Of a stretch of 64,000 bases of DNA, positions 17,175-27,015 are shown piece by piece. The notes below the pieces were generated by a model. The model had not been told where the DNA came from. It worked only from the letters and a program-made list of their open reading frames with translations, and did not search any database. The DNA comes from Clostridium sp. 'deep sea' (GTDB lineage: Bacteria; Bacillota; UBA994; PWPR01): the NCBI RefSeq assembly GCF_014931565.1, contig NZ_CP063353.1, positions 2,542,001-2,606,000 on the forward strand, read 5' to 3'. How positions within the stretch are numbered: position 1 is the stretch's first letter; every line of letters starts with the position of its first letter. A program made the translations under genes and the position numbers.

Positions 17175-17900
17175 TTAAATATGAGTAAAGCGTATTCTTG
17201 TTAAAGTGCTTTGTTTATCAGTATGTTCATTTATAGCAGCTACATACACCTCATTATTATTAACATTAGTTTTACGAAGAATAGTACTATCACCATATTT
17301 CATCTCAGATATAAAGTTAATAGCAATTTCATTTATTTTTATAGACTTGTAAGTATCATAATTAAAAGTATTCATTACCCACTCAATGTAACGGGCATTG
17401 TTTACATGATTATTAACATCTAAATCACACACTTGAATTTTTTTAGCGTAACAATCATTAAAACTAAGCTTAGTACGTAATTTAGGTGCATTTTCTTCTA
17501 TTGCAAAAACATTGTTATTTCCTGGGAAATTAGCTAAACGCGTCATTTTTCTGGTTTTAGCATCTAACAATAGCCAGGAGGTTGTCGCTATAGCACAAAG
17601 ATTATCATTGTTATATATTTTAAAATCTCTTAAAGCAAAAAGCCTGTTACAACCCTTGGGCCACGTTTCTATGGTGATTATATCGTTTTGTTTAGGTAGC
17701 TCAAAGAACCTAATATTAACTCTTGACAGTACCCAAAAAACCTTATTTTCTGTGATATACCGTAGACCAACGCCTAAACTATCTGCACTGTGTTCGGCAG
17801 CTTCTTGCATTAACTTAAATATTTCAGCAGGCTTAATCCTTGCCTTAAAGTCTACCTCGGGGGTTCGCACCTGCCAAGATTCTTTCCATATGTAATTCAT
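17175..17900 (-). CDS. acyl-ACP thioesterase
   Basis: This 241-residue protein has the double hot-dog fold of the FatA/FatB-like family. WVLSRVNIRFFELP and the TWPKGCNRLFALRDF region are typical of the first hot-dog. The second carries DVNNHVNNARYIEW, with the catalytic Asn/His of the family. It hydrolyses acyl-ACP to release fatty acids. A HAD phosphatase gene follows after 27 bp. Confidence 0.9.
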   Translation of the reverse strand: MNYIWKESWQVRTPEVDFKARIKPAEIFKLMQEAAEHSADSLGVGLRYITENKVFWVLSRVNIRFFELPKQNDIITIETWPKGCNRLFALRDFKIYNNDNLCAIATTSWLLLDAKTRKMTRLANFPGNNNVFAIEENAPKLRTKLSFNDCYAKKIQVCDLDVNNHVNNARYIEWVMNTFNYDTYKSIKINEIAINFISEMKYGDSTILRKTNVNNNEVYVAAINEHTDKQSTLTRIRFTHI

Positions 17901-17999
17901 TTATTCTTAACCTTTCAAAACCTTTCAAAAATATCCCTTACATTTTAACATATAATAAATACTAAAAAGAGATAGAAATTATAATTATTGATTATGGGT

Positions 18000-18037
18000 A
18001 CAAGAAAAGAGAGTATTATTAAAATAAATACTCTCTT
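18000..18037 (-). terminator. terminator of the nucleoside ABC operon
   Basis: AAGAGAGTATT (18007-18017) pairs with AATACTCTCTT (18027-18037). On the minus strand the stem is followed by TTTTCTTG. It ends the riboswitch-controlled ABC operon. Confidence 0.7.
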
Positions 18038-18091
18038 GTTTCATTACTACTTCATTAATAGCTTAAATTATTTTACTATAAGCTTAGTATC

Positions 18092-19021
18092 TTATCTTTC
18101 TTCTCTAAAATAACCAACCCCTAATGACTTAGGAGAGTGATCTTTTTTCTTGTACATAGAGCTGAAGATTAATACAATAATCGTTATAGCATAAGGCACC
18201 ATATCTATTACATATTGAGAAACAGGGAAACCTATTTGCTGTAATCTAAAGCCAATAATATCTAAGCCACCAAACAAAAAAGCACCAGCTATTGCTTTGT
18301 AAGGATTCCACATACTAAATATAACCAAGGCAACAGCGATCCAGCCTCTACCTGCAGTTATATTTTCCTGCCACACAGGAACATATACTAGCGATAAATA
18401 GGCCCCACCTAATGCTGATATGGCACTACCAATTAGTATATGAACGTACTTATATAAGTTTACATCTATACCAGAAGAGTCAGCAGCTTGGGGGCTTTCT
18501 CCTACAGTTCTAACATTTAAACCTAAGCGGGATTTAAACAAATAAATTCCCATACAGATAGCTACCAGATAGCCAGCGTAAATAAATATATTGTGTTGAA
18601 AAAAGATTGTACCTAAAACAGGAATTTTGCTTAACAATGGTATAGCTTTCTCTGCAAAAATAGACTTAATAGTTGTTGGTAAATTTTGACCCATAAAAAG
18701 CTTGCCGGCATAGCCCGCAACTCCAGTTCCAAAGATAGTTAGCGTTAAACCAGTTACTACCTGATTGGCTCTAAGTGTCACTGTTAAAAAGGCGTAAATT
18801 AAACCACCCAAGGCCCCAGCAATAATAGCAGCTAGAATCGCAAGTAAAGCGCTCTGTGTTAACATGCCGGCCGCAAATCCCCCAACAGCACCTAACAACA
18901 TTAAACCCTCAACCCCTAAATTTAGGTTGCCAGATTTTTCAGTTAAAACTTCACCTAAGGTAGCAAAAAGCAGAGGAGTACCAGCATGAACTGCGGCCTT
19001 TAAAAAAATTAAAATTGCCAT
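18092..19021 (-). CDS. nucleoside ABC transporter permease (NupQ/YufQ-like)
   Basis: This 309-residue BPD_transp_2 permease of about eight to nine helices contains GLNVRTVGESPQAADSSGI, a cytoplasmic segment typical of this family. It is the last gene of the bmp-ATPase-permease-permease operon, with 2 bp between it and the upstream permease gene. It forms the membrane channel with that partner. The guanine riboswitch upstream points to purine nucleosides as cargo. Confidence 0.9.
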   Translation of the reverse strand: MAILIFLKAAVHAGTPLLFATLGEVLTEKSGNLNLGVEGLMLLGAVGGFAAGMLTQSALLAILAAIIAGALGGLIYAFLTVTLRANQVVTGLTLTIFGTGVAGYAGKLFMGQNLPTTIKSIFAEKAIPLLSKIPVLGTIFFQHNIFIYAGYLVAICMGIYLFKSRLGLNVRTVGESPQAADSSGIDVNLYKYVHILIGSAISALGGAYLSLVYVPVWQENITAGRGWIAVALVIFSMWNPYKAIAGAFLFGGLDIIGFRLQQIGFPVSQYVIDMVPYAITIIVLIFSSMYKKKDHSPKSLGVGYFREER

Positions 19022-19023
19022 AA

Positions 19024-20091
19024 TTAACTCCTTTTATTGCCTTTATTTTTTCGTAAGTGTATTTGGTAGTTTATAAAAAACTCACTGCCTAAGGCACAAA
19101 ATAAAATCGTACCCTGCATAATTTCTGCTACGCTATGGGGTATTTGAAAAGCAGTTTGAATAAAAAAAGCACCCTGGGTTAATACAGCAAACAATAAACC
19201 TATAACTGGAATTAAATGCACCCTTACATGGGCAAGCCAAGTAACTATAATAGCCGAGTAACCAATGCCTCCTGAAATTGAGGATGATAAAGTACCATGA
19301 ACACCTGAGGTTTGGATCATGCCAACTAGGCCCCCTAATGCACCGCTTAGAAATAAGGAGCTTAAAACTACCTTATTAACATTCATACCTGCATATTTGG
19401 CAGTGTTTTTACTTTCTCCAATAACATCAACCTCGTAACCAAACTTGCTCTTGTTAATAAAGAAGTAGGCTACCACAAATATTACTATAAAAATAATCCA
19501 ACCAAAATGAATACCCGCCACTTTTGGTAGGCTAGCATTTAAACTAAAATCTGGTATTTTAGGAAAACCAGCTTGTTTTGGATCTTTCCATGGGCCATAT
19601 TGTAAATAAATAATGAATTTTATAGCTATATAGTTAAGCATTAATGTAAACAGGGTTTCGTTGGTTTCAAACTTAACCTTAAAAAAGGCTGGTATTAATG
19701 CCCACAAACCACCTACTATAATACCAGCAGAAGCCATTATTAAAAGTAAAATAGGTCGCGGTAAATAACTAAAATTAAGGGCAAAAAATGTAGCAGCAAA
19801 AGCACCCATTAAAATTTGTCCTTCAGCTCCAATATTCCAAAACTTCATCTTAAAAGCAATTAAAATGCCTAGAGAGGTGATACTTAACGGAATCATTAAT
19901 TCAACAGTTTTTCTGAACCTAAAAAAAGTACCAAAACAACCAGCAAGCATTGCATTAAATACTTTAAGGGGGTTATGCCCTATAATGGCTAAAAACAATG
20001 AAATGATTAATAGCGAAACAAGAATACTACCAGCTCTAATTAACCACTGTATATACGATGGTAACTCCGTACGTTTAGAAATACGAATCAT
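19024..20091 (-). CDS. nucleoside ABC transporter permease (NupP/YufP-like)
   Basis: This 355-residue BPD_transp_2 permease contains EVDVIGESKNTAKYAGMN, the counterpart of the cytoplasmic motif in its partner, and NIGAEGQILMGA, typical of NupP-type subunits. Its start overlaps the ATPase stop by 4 bp, so the genes are translationally coupled. It works with the neighbouring permease in importing nucleosides. Confidence 0.9.
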   Translation of the reverse strand: MIRISKRTELPSYIQWLIRAGSILVSLLIISLFLAIIGHNPLKVFNAMLAGCFGTFFRFRKTVELMIPLSITSLGILIAFKMKFWNIGAEGQILMGAFAATFFALNFSYLPRPILLLIMASAGIIVGGLWALIPAFFKVKFETNETLFTLMLNYIAIKFIIYLQYGPWKDPKQAGFPKIPDFSLNASLPKVAGIHFGWIIFIVIFVVAYFFINKSKFGYEVDVIGESKNTAKYAGMNVNKVVLSSLFLSGALGGLVGMIQTSGVHGTLSSSISGGIGYSAIIVTWLAHVRVHLIPVIGLLFAVLTQGAFFIQTAFQIPHSVAEIMQGTILFCALGSEFFINYQIHLRKNKGNKRS

Positions 20092-21605
20092 GATACATTA
20101 CCTCTCTCTAAGCGTTTTCCAGCCATCATATAACCCAAGTCTTCACGGGTAACCTCTTGGGGATTAACAATGCCTGTAACCTCTCCATCACATAAAACCA
20201 TGATTTTATCAGCAAGCTGTAGTAAAACATCTAAATCTTCACCGATAAAGATAATACCGTTACCTCGTATTTTTTGCTCGTTTAACAAATCATATATTTT
20301 GTGGGCTGATCCAATATCTAGCCCGCGTGCAGGGTAAGCTGTAATTATTAGCTCGGGTTGTAGTTCAATCTCTCTACCTAAAAGAACTTTTTGAATATTA
20401 CCACCCGATAACTTGCTTACTTTAGTAGTTGCTGATGGCGTATCGATATTTAGCTTTTTTATTAGTCTCAAAGCCTCTGTTTTGGCTTCATTTCTGTTAA
20501 CAAATAAACCAGGCTGGTTTAAATAGGATTTCAATAAAACATTATCTACAATATCCATACCTGCAACTAAACCCATCCCTAATCTATCTTCTGGAACAAA
20601 GCTCATACTTATCCCTAAATTAATAATTTCTCGTGGAGACTTACCACAAATATCTTCAGATTTAAACTTAATTTCTCCCTCAAGATGGGGCTGTAATCCT
20701 GCAATTGCTTCGCATAGTTCCTTTTGACCACTACCAGCAACTCCAGCTACACCTAAAATTTCACCTTGTTTAAGCTTAAAAAATAAATTCTTAAGGGCTT
20801 TAGACTTATTTTTGCGATAAACCGTTAAATCTTTAACCTCAAGGATAGTATTTTTACCTTTAACTTTAGGTCTATCAATTTGAAGTTCAACAGCCTTACC
20901 AACCATTTGATTAGTTAACTCACGTGGACTCAAGTTTTCATTATTAAGGGTACAGATATACTTGCCTTTGCGTAAAACAGTAATGCGGTCACATATCTCT
21001 ATAACTTCATCTAGTTTATGAGAAATAAAAATAATGGAGTGCCCATCTGCTTTTAAACTATTAATTATCTTAAACAATTTATTGGATTCTTGAGGAGTTA
21101 AAACAGCAGTTGGCTCATCTAAAATTAATACCTTTGCTCCTCTGTATAAAACCTTTAATATTTCTACCCGCTGTTTTTCAGCAACAGAAAGCAAACTTAC
21201 TTCTGTAAAAGGACTTATTTCTAATCCATATTTCTGAGAAATTTCTTGAATATGTTGACCAAGTTTTTTACGGTTAATGAAAAAAGAACTTTTAAGTCCA
21301 GCAACCATATTTTCTAAAACCGTATGACTCTCTACTAGCTTAAAGTGTTGGTGAATCATTCCAATTCCCATGTCAATAGAATGACGAGGAGAGGGTATCG
21401 TAACCCTCTCTCCGTTCATAACTATTTCACCTTCATCTGGTTGGTACACTCCAGCTATTACATTCATTAATGATGATTTTCCAGCACCATTTTCGCCAAG
21501 AATAGCGTGCACTTCACCTTTAAATAAATCAAAATCAACATGGTCATTGGCATAAACAGGTCCAAACTTTTTAACAATACCTTTTAGCTCAATAACTTTA
21601 TTCAT
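20088..21605 (-). CDS. nucleoside ABC transporter ATP-binding protein with two NBDs (NupO/YufO-like)
   Basis: This 505-residue protein has two ATPase domains. The first has Walker A GENGAGKSS, a degenerate signature SVAEKQ and Walker B LILDEPTAVL. The second has the degenerate Walker A GVAGSGQKE, a canonical LSGGNIQK signature, and LIITAYPARGLD in place of Walker B. This asymmetry is normal for carbohydrate/nucleoside (CUT2/BMP) importers. It powers the adjacent permease pair. Confidence 0.93.
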   Translation of the reverse strand: MNKVIELKGIVKKFGPVYANDHVDFDLFKGEVHAILGENGAGKSSLMNVIAGVYQPDEGEIVMNGERVTIPSPRHSIDMGIGMIHQHFKLVESHTVLENMVAGLKSSFFINRKKLGQHIQEISQKYGLEISPFTEVSLLSVAEKQRVEILKVLYRGAKVLILDEPTAVLTPQESNKLFKIINSLKADGHSIIFISHKLDEVIEICDRITVLRKGKYICTLNNENLSPRELTNQMVGKAVELQIDRPKVKGKNTILEVKDLTVYRKNKSKALKNLFFKLKQGEILGVAGVAGSGQKELCEAIAGLQPHLEGEIKFKSEDICGKSPREIINLGISMSFVPEDRLGMGLVAGMDIVDNVLLKSYLNQPGLFVNRNEAKTEALRLIKKLNIDTPSATTKVSKLSGGNIQKVLLGREIELQPELIITAYPARGLDIGSAHKIYDLLNEQKIRGNGIIFIGEDLDVLLQLADKIMVLCDGEVTGIVNPQEVTREDLGYMMAGKRLERGNVS

Positions 21606-21614
21606 GATAACCTC

Positions 21615-22700
21615 TTAATCAGTTATAATTTCACCGTTAATACCGTTAATAAAATAATTCATATTTAATAATTCATTGTCACTTAAAGTTTTACCAGCTT
21701 CACCAACTGTAGTTCCATCTTGTTTGGTGATTACACCATCAAAAACCTTAAACTCACCAGCTATAATTTTAGCTTGATAATCTTCAATTAACTCTTTAGC
21801 CCCTTCAGGAGCGTTGTCAGTTAATGGAGCTAATAACACTAAACCATCTTTCATGCCTAACCAAACATTAACTGGTTCCCAAGTTCCTGCCATAACTTTT
21901 TCAACTTCGCTCTTATAATAAGCTTTCCAATCCCAAATAGGAGCAGTCATATAAGCATTTGGGGCGTTTTCTTCAGTTATTGAGTGGTAACCAACAGCGG
22001 CAACACCACGCTCTTCGGCAGCTTGTTGTGGAGCAGCTGTATCTTGGTGCTGAGCTATTACATCACAACCACTATCTATTAAAGAAAGAGCCGCATCTTT
22101 TTCTTTAGCAGGATCATACCATGTATGAGTCCATACTACATTAACTTTAGCGTCTGGATTAGCAGTTTGAACACCTAATGTAAAGGCGTTAACTCCACGA
22201 ATCACTTCTGGAATTTCATAAGCAGCTACATAACCAATTTCGTTTGTTTTTGTTTTTAAACCAGCAACTAAACCAGATAAAAAACGAGGCTCATACATTC
22301 TACCAAAATAAGTATTCATGTTTGCAGCATCTGTTGCACCTGAGCAGTGTAAAAACTTTACGTTAGGATATTGATCCACAACATTTAACATGTACTTACC
22401 AAAACCAAACGAAGTACCAAATATAACATTACATCCTTGATCAACCATATTAGCTATAACAGCTTCAACATCTGCATTTTCTGCTACAGACTCTTGGTAC
22501 ATTGTTTCTATGCCAAGCTCTTGCTCTAAATATAAACGCGCTTGATCATGTGAAAAAGTAAATCCTTCAGTTCCAATATTACCAATATAAATAAAACCAA
22601 CTTTTGTTGCCGGATCTTGTCCTGTGCTCTGCTGTGAACATGCAGATAAAAGAACTAACAAAGTTAGAACTAACACACTTGCAAACCTAAAATTTTTCAT
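21615..22700 (-). CDS. BMP-family nucleoside-binding lipoprotein (NupN-like)
   Basis: This 361-residue lipoprotein has a signal peptide ending in LSAC followed by a Ser/Gln-rich linker. BMP family features follow: VGFIYIGNIGTEGFTFSHDQ and the GTSFGFGKYML segment around residue 105. It captures nucleosides outside the cell and delivers them to the ABC permeases encoded next. GGAGG lies 8 nt before the ATG. It is the first gene after the guanine riboswitch. Confidence 0.93.
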   Translation of the reverse strand: MKNFRFASVLVLTLLVLLSACSQQSTGQDPATKVGFIYIGNIGTEGFTFSHDQARLYLEQELGIETMYQESVAENADVEAVIANMVDQGCNVIFGTSFGFGKYMLNVVDQYPNVKFLHCSGATDAANMNTYFGRMYEPRFLSGLVAGLKTKTNEIGYVAAYEIPEVIRGVNAFTLGVQTANPDAKVNVVWTHTWYDPAKEKDAALSLIDSGCDVIAQHQDTAAPQQAAEERGVAAVGYHSITEENAPNAYMTAPIWDWKAYYKSEVEKVMAGTWEPVNVWLGMKDGLVLLAPLTDNAPEGAKELIEDYQAKIIAGEFKVFDGVITKQDGTTVGEAGKTLSDNELLNMNYFINGINGEIITD

Positions 22701-22761
22701 TTACTTATCCTCCGTTTCTTTCATGCACAGAATAACAGTAGCTAGTAAATAAAAAAACCTC

Positions 22762-22813
22762 TTACCCAAAAAAAGGAAAGAAGCTCTATTGATACACTAG
22801 CAAAGTGTAATCG
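22762..22813 (-). terminator. expression platform of the guanine riboswitch
   Basis: Directly after the aptamer the minus strand can form a TACACT-AGTGTA hairpin. It overlaps sequence complementary to the GTGTA strand of P1. It is followed within 20 nt by a pyrimidine run ending in seven T. This fits transcription control, but the alternative pairings were judged by eye only. Confidence 0.5.
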
Positions 22814-22879
22814 GTGTAGTCGAATCTTTTTAGGGCGATTCGGTAGAGACTTCTGGACCATATTACCAGGATTATACAC
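22814..22879 (-). promoter_or_regulatory. guanine-class purine riboswitch aptamer
   Basis: On the minus strand the conserved parts of the purine aptamer appear in order: TATAATCC after P1, the L2 loop core AATATGG, J2/3 as GTCTCTACC, a P3 stem CGAATC/GATTCG, and J3/1 as GACTACAC. The nucleotide that pairs with the ligand (in GAC) is C, which specifies guanine rather than adenine. P1 is GTGTA/TACAC. It lies about 110 bp upstream of the BMP lipoprotein gene. Confidence 0.92.
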
Positions 22880-23069
22880 ACGAACATATTAAAAATGTGC
22901 GCTGTTATAGTTCGTTTATAACATAGGTATATAGTACCAAGCCCAATGTATAAATGCAATAAAATTAAGCAAAAATAACATAATAAATTAACGTAATATT
23001 TAACAAATAATTTAAAATAATGGTTACATTGTTTGATATAATTGGAATAGTATTAGATGAGGAGGTTTG

Positions 23070-23831
23070 ATGTTATTGCATAATTCACCATTTTTCTTAG
23101 GTCTACATTGTGCTCATTTTGTAGGTAACTTTAGTCAAGAATTAAAAAAGCATTACTTAGATTTATCATATAACGTTATTATAGAAACAGCTAGTTTTGA
23201 CCTTATGAGTGATAATTCTTTAAACATTCTGTTAAGTAAGGATCAGTCTCTTAATCAAAATCAGTACAGCATAGTATACTTTACAGACTGTCTTGAAGCA
23301 AAAAAACAGTTTTTAAGAAATCAAAATATTAACTATAATGCCACTATAATTTTTAATAGCGATACAGTTCATCTTAATATTGCTAACAAAATTAAGATGT
23401 ATATAATAGAGCATAAACCAAAACTAAAATTAAATCATAAATTAATTATGCTAAATGAATTACAACCTCAAGAACACGAACATTACCCCAATAATCTATG
23501 TGGTTTGTATGGGGAGATATCTTTTGCAGTACAGGATATTAAACCAATTATTTTAAGCCTAAAAAAACTGGGCTTTAAGGTAGTTGTTGATACCGTAGGG
23601 CATTACCCCTGGGCTATTTTAACAGATGGATTAACAATTATAGGTTTACATCAAACAAATAATTTTATTAATCCTACAATTACCTATTTTGCAGTGGATA
23701 TGGTAGAAAGAATTCAAAAACTTAAACACAATACTGAATTAAATCTCACAAATGTAGAGGGCTTAAATCAAGATAAAGCAGCTAAAATAATAGCTCCTAA
23801 TCAGCTTGAGTATTTTTTATTTAGTCTTTAA
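23070..23831 (+). CDS. uncharacterised protein with C-terminal VOC-like domain
   Basis: Of about 253 residues, the N-terminal about 140 match no family I know. Residues about 145-230 resemble one vicinal-oxygen-chelate (glyoxalase-like) half: LYGEISFAVQDI, then a VVDTVGHYPWAILTDG hairpin, then a helix ending near VERIQKLK. ATG 23070 is chosen because GAGGAGG lies 4 nt upstream. It is a single-gene unit bounded by the riboswitch operon on the left and a bidirectional terminator on the right. Confidence 0.6.
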   Translation: MLLHNSPFFLGLHCAHFVGNFSQELKKHYLDLSYNVIIETASFDLMSDNSLNILLSKDQSLNQNQYSIVYFTDCLEAKKQFLRNQNINYNATIIFNSDTVHLNIANKIKMYIIEHKPKLKLNHKLIMLNELQPQEHEHYPNNLCGLYGEISFAVQDIKPIILSLKKLGFKVVVDTVGHYPWAILTDGLTIIGLHQTNNFINPTITYFAVDMVERIQKLKHNTELNLTNVEGLNQDKAAKIIAPNQLEYFLFSL

Positions 23832-23848
23832 ATAATCAAAAAATCAAA

Positions 23849-23885
23849 AAAAAGAACACAAATAATATAGCTTTGTGTTCTTTTT
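23849..23885. terminator. bidirectional intrinsic terminator
   Basis: AAAAAGAACACAAA (23849-23862) pairs with TTTGTGTTCTTTTT (23872-23885), giving T-tracts on both strands between convergent genes. Confidence 0.8.
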
Positions 23886-23900
23886 ATATATATCAATTAA

Positions 23901-25676
23901 TTACTTAAGTTTTATTAACATTTTTCCTTGGGCATTACTAAAATTAACAATATCATTGGCTTCATCTACGTAACCATTAAACTGATTAAAATAAAATTTA
24001 ATCTCGATGGCATCATTTTCGGTTTTAAAGCTAAGTTGATTAGCTGTAAAGTTACCTTTGTATTTTAACTTATATTTTTTATATAGGGTAGTTGCATAGT
24101 CCTTAAGATTCACTGAGATTAACTCTTCATTGTTTTTACTTATTACCAGCATATTGTCATTAAAGCTTATGTTATATTCTTCGTTATTGACTATAAAACC
24201 ATCGATATCTTTATTACTATAATTATCAAGATAAAAGTCGAATAAAAGTTGATAGCCGCTTATATCAAGAATTTCATCACCACGGTTATAATAAAAATTA
24301 TTAGATTTAGTATGAGGAATATTGTAATATTCTTTAAATCCAAATAGAGTTTCCATGTCTTTAAACTTAAAGTCCTTAGGCAGTATCTTTAGCTGTGAAA
24401 AATCATGATTATCATTAAAGTAGTACAAAATATTACTTATTTCTCGTTTATGGTTATCCGAAACGTTACTACTTGCCACAATAGTTTGATTTTGAATCAT
24501 ATTGTACTCATTTAAGATACTATTAAAACGCTTATTTTGGCTATTAATAGAAATATTAAAGGCACTTAAGGGGCCGTAAGCACATACTAACAAAGTTAAA
24601 GCTAAACTTATTAAAAAAACAATATTACGTTTACCTTTATTAAAATTAACATACAGCATCACTAAGGTAGCCCAAATGCCTATAATTAAAACAAAGTACC
24701 TATTTTCAGTGAATCCATATTGATTAATTCTAACAATAATGGCATAAAACATCATTGCCAATAAAGGAAAAACTGCTTTGCTATAGATAACTGAAAAACC
24801 CCCAACCCATCTATTTTTATCTTTGTAAGGCGATAAAATAAAAATAGAGGCAATGCCAATTGCGGCATATGTTACAACTAAATAAGATACAATTCCGCTA
24901 GGCCACGTAGTTGTAATTAAGACTTTTCCAAAGTATAAATAAAGAATTACAGTATAAATAGATAGTAAAGGTAGAGCTATATACGTAAAAGCTACCTTTA
25001 ATAACCAATTAAAATCCTTCAACTTGTACTTTTGGGCCTTGTAAGGCAGATTAGCTAAAAAGTTTAGGGGAGCAAATATTACGGCAGCGATAATAAAGGT
25101 ATAGTAATATAAGTCTGTATTTAAATCATTTATTAACAATGCTTTTATGCCAGCAAAAACAGCAATGACACCTAAGGTAATACACAACATAAAAAATACA
25201 CTCACTGCGGCTTTGTTAATTAACTTTGTAATGTAAATCTCGATACCTTTTTTTGAAATATAGGGAATAAAAACAAATGCAATTAATAATGCTGCAACTG
25301 TAAGCCACAGGGTTAATACTGCCACCATTTCTGTATTAATATAAACGAACTGATAAAACAAAAACACAAAAGCAATTTGCACTAAATAGTTAATAATAGT
25401 TGCAAAAACAGTTAGATTTTCACCATACTTTTCTCTTATTGCACTGAAAAATAAAGAGCAGGCTACTGCAAATACCAATGTTCCAGCAAGTCTTTGCAAA
25501 GGCTCTTCTATTGTAGATAAATAAGATATCTCATTTAAATAAATTAAAATTGATGCCAAGGCAAATAAGAATATAGCAGTTAATGGAAACCTCTTAATAG
25601 TATTAAAGACTTTCAAAAGGCTTTGGTTAATAAAATCACTAAAGCTAAATCTTCTTGAGGAATTTTTACTTCCCAT
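23901..25676 (-). CDS. DUF4153 membrane protein
   Basis: The 591-residue protein has about twelve membrane helices in residues 20-380 and a soluble C-terminal region. The repeated helices and the REKYGENLTVF segment fit the DUF4153/DUF4173 family, whose function is unknown. ATG 25676 is preferred over TTG 25691 because GGAGGTG lies between the two. No partner gene is adjacent. Confidence 0.75.
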   Translation of the reverse strand: MGSKNSSRRFSFSDFINQSLLKVFNTIKRFPLTAIFLFALASILIYLNEISYLSTIEEPLQRLAGTLVFAVACSLFFSAIREKYGENLTVFATIINYLVQIAFVFLFYQFVYINTEMVAVLTLWLTVAALLIAFVFIPYISKKGIEIYITKLINKAAVSVFFMLCITLGVIAVFAGIKALLINDLNTDLYYYTFIIAAVIFAPLNFLANLPYKAQKYKLKDFNWLLKVAFTYIALPLLSIYTVILYLYFGKVLITTTWPSGIVSYLVVTYAAIGIASIFILSPYKDKNRWVGGFSVIYSKAVFPLLAMMFYAIIVRINQYGFTENRYFVLIIGIWATLVMLYVNFNKGKRNIVFLISLALTLLVCAYGPLSAFNISINSQNKRFNSILNEYNMIQNQTIVASSNVSDNHKREISNILYYFNDNHDFSQLKILPKDFKFKDMETLFGFKEYYNIPHTKSNNFYYNRGDEILDISGYQLLFDFYLDNYSNKDIDGFIVNNEEYNISFNDNMLVISKNNEELISVNLKDYATTLYKKYKLKYKGNFTANQLSFKTENDAIEIKFYFNQFNGYVDEANDIVNFSNAQGKMLIKLK

Positions 25677-25691
25677 TATAGCCACCTCCAA

Positions 25692-26304
25692 TTAACATAT
25701 ATTATACCACAGCGTTTCACTTAACATAATTTTTAGTAAATTAAAAGGTAAAGATTTGATTTTTCAGATTACCTAATTATTTACTTAATCCCGTTGAGTC
25801 GCCACCCACTATGTGGCTGGTATTTTAATTGTATGTTTTTTCCTTATACACTTAGGAGTAAGTTTTATTCTTTTGTATTACTTTTCATTTATAATTTAAC
25901 AAGTTTTTCCATAAATAGTTTAACAGTTGGCTATGTTATCAGCTGCTATCGCTCAAGTATATCTTTTCATAATTGATACGTTTTTTGTTTAACCACAAAG
26001 TACACGAAGAAAAAAGAAGGTATTATTGCTTACCGTAAATTCCGTGCCTCAGCACCTTCATCAATAGTCCATTCATGTTTTAAAAAAGAGTAAAAAAGGC
26101 AAATAGATTATTGAAAGGTACTGCATATAACTGGCTTATTCTGTTACATATATATTATTATGTTTAAATTGCCGTTAAAATGCTAACAATACAATGTCCC
26201 TTTAGGGTGGCAATAGTGTCAAGACAAAGTGAAATCAGCGTCTTAAGGCGCCACTCAGTAACACTCCTATAGGGGTAGTGCAAACTATCTGTTTGTAGTA
26301 CTAA
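25692..26304. other. 613-bp intergenic region without a supported gene
   Basis: No frame here has a ribosome site or recognisable protein. A short GCCAC...GTGGC hairpin is seen near 25801-25818, and base composition rises in GC around 26035-26070 and 26200-26280. These patches could be relics of a lost gene or element, but I could not identify one. Confidence 0.4.
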
Positions 26305-27015
26305 TTACAGTTTATCCGATATTGCTTTTACTGGACATTTATCAGCTGCATCTTTAAGTTCTGCTTTATATTTGCTAATATCTAAATCCTTATTAATGCA
26401 AACTTTATTATTGTTAATTTTAAAAATATTTGGATAGTTTTTAACACAAACGCCACACTTAATACAGTATTGAGTAGCTATAATTGGTTTTTTAGCTTTA
26501 CTACTAGTCTTAATATCTACGGGCTTAACAGTTTTACTAATTAGGTAAGCAATCATTAAAATAGCTATTACTGTTAAAATCCATCTGGTAATCATAAAAT
26601 TTAGGCCTAAAAACTTAAACTCATTTATTAACATAGGAATTTTAATTACAGCCCATGAACTTAAAATAATAACAATATTATAAACACTAGCTCCTTTAGA
26701 AAAAAGCATTTTACAGATAGGAAAGGCGGCATAAATTGGTCCAGCTGAAATACTACCCAAAACAAATGAGAACAGAATACCTTTTAGACCTGATTGTTTA
26801 CCTAAATTTTTAGTAATTACTTTTTTGGGTATCCAAGTTTCAATTAAGGTAGTAATAATTAAAATTATAGGCATTATTAAAGCCATTTCTTTTATATAAT
26901 AAACACTATTATAAAGCGAGTCTATGGCCTTATTGGGAGTTAAAAAAGCAGCAACAATATATAGTAACAATACAAATGTAAATAACTTATTTTTTTTAAC
27001 AACACTTACTATCAT
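26305..27015 (-). CDS. half-size permease, second half, fused to a [4Fe-4S] ferredoxin domain
   Basis: Residues 1-165 form about five membrane helices with the motif YAAFPICKMLFSKGAS, homologous to the half-permease at 5192-5707. Residues about 178-236 are a single-cluster ferredoxin: CIKCGVC early and DKCPVKAI late supply four cysteines. The family therefore appears both with and without an electron-transfer domain. Its ATG overlaps the upstream gene by 4 nt. Redox-coupled transport or redox gating is a reasonable inference; the substrate is unknown. Confidence 0.65.
   Translation of the reverse strand: MIVSVVKKNKLFTFVLLLYIVAAFLTPNKAIDSLYNSVYYIKEMALIMPIILIITTLIETWIPKKVITKNLGKQSGLKGILFSFVLGSISAGPIYAAFPICKMLFSKGASVYNIVIILSSWAVIKIPMLINEFKFLGLNFMITRWILTVIAILMIAYLISKTVKPVDIKTSSKAKKPIIATQYCIKCGVCVKNYPNIFKINNNKVCINKDLDISKYKAELKDAADKCPVKAISDKL

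Noticed and set aside
25794-25976. 60-codon plus-strand frame in the 25.7-26.3 kb gap
   Set aside because: There is no ribosome site and its composition looks like translated non-coding DNA.
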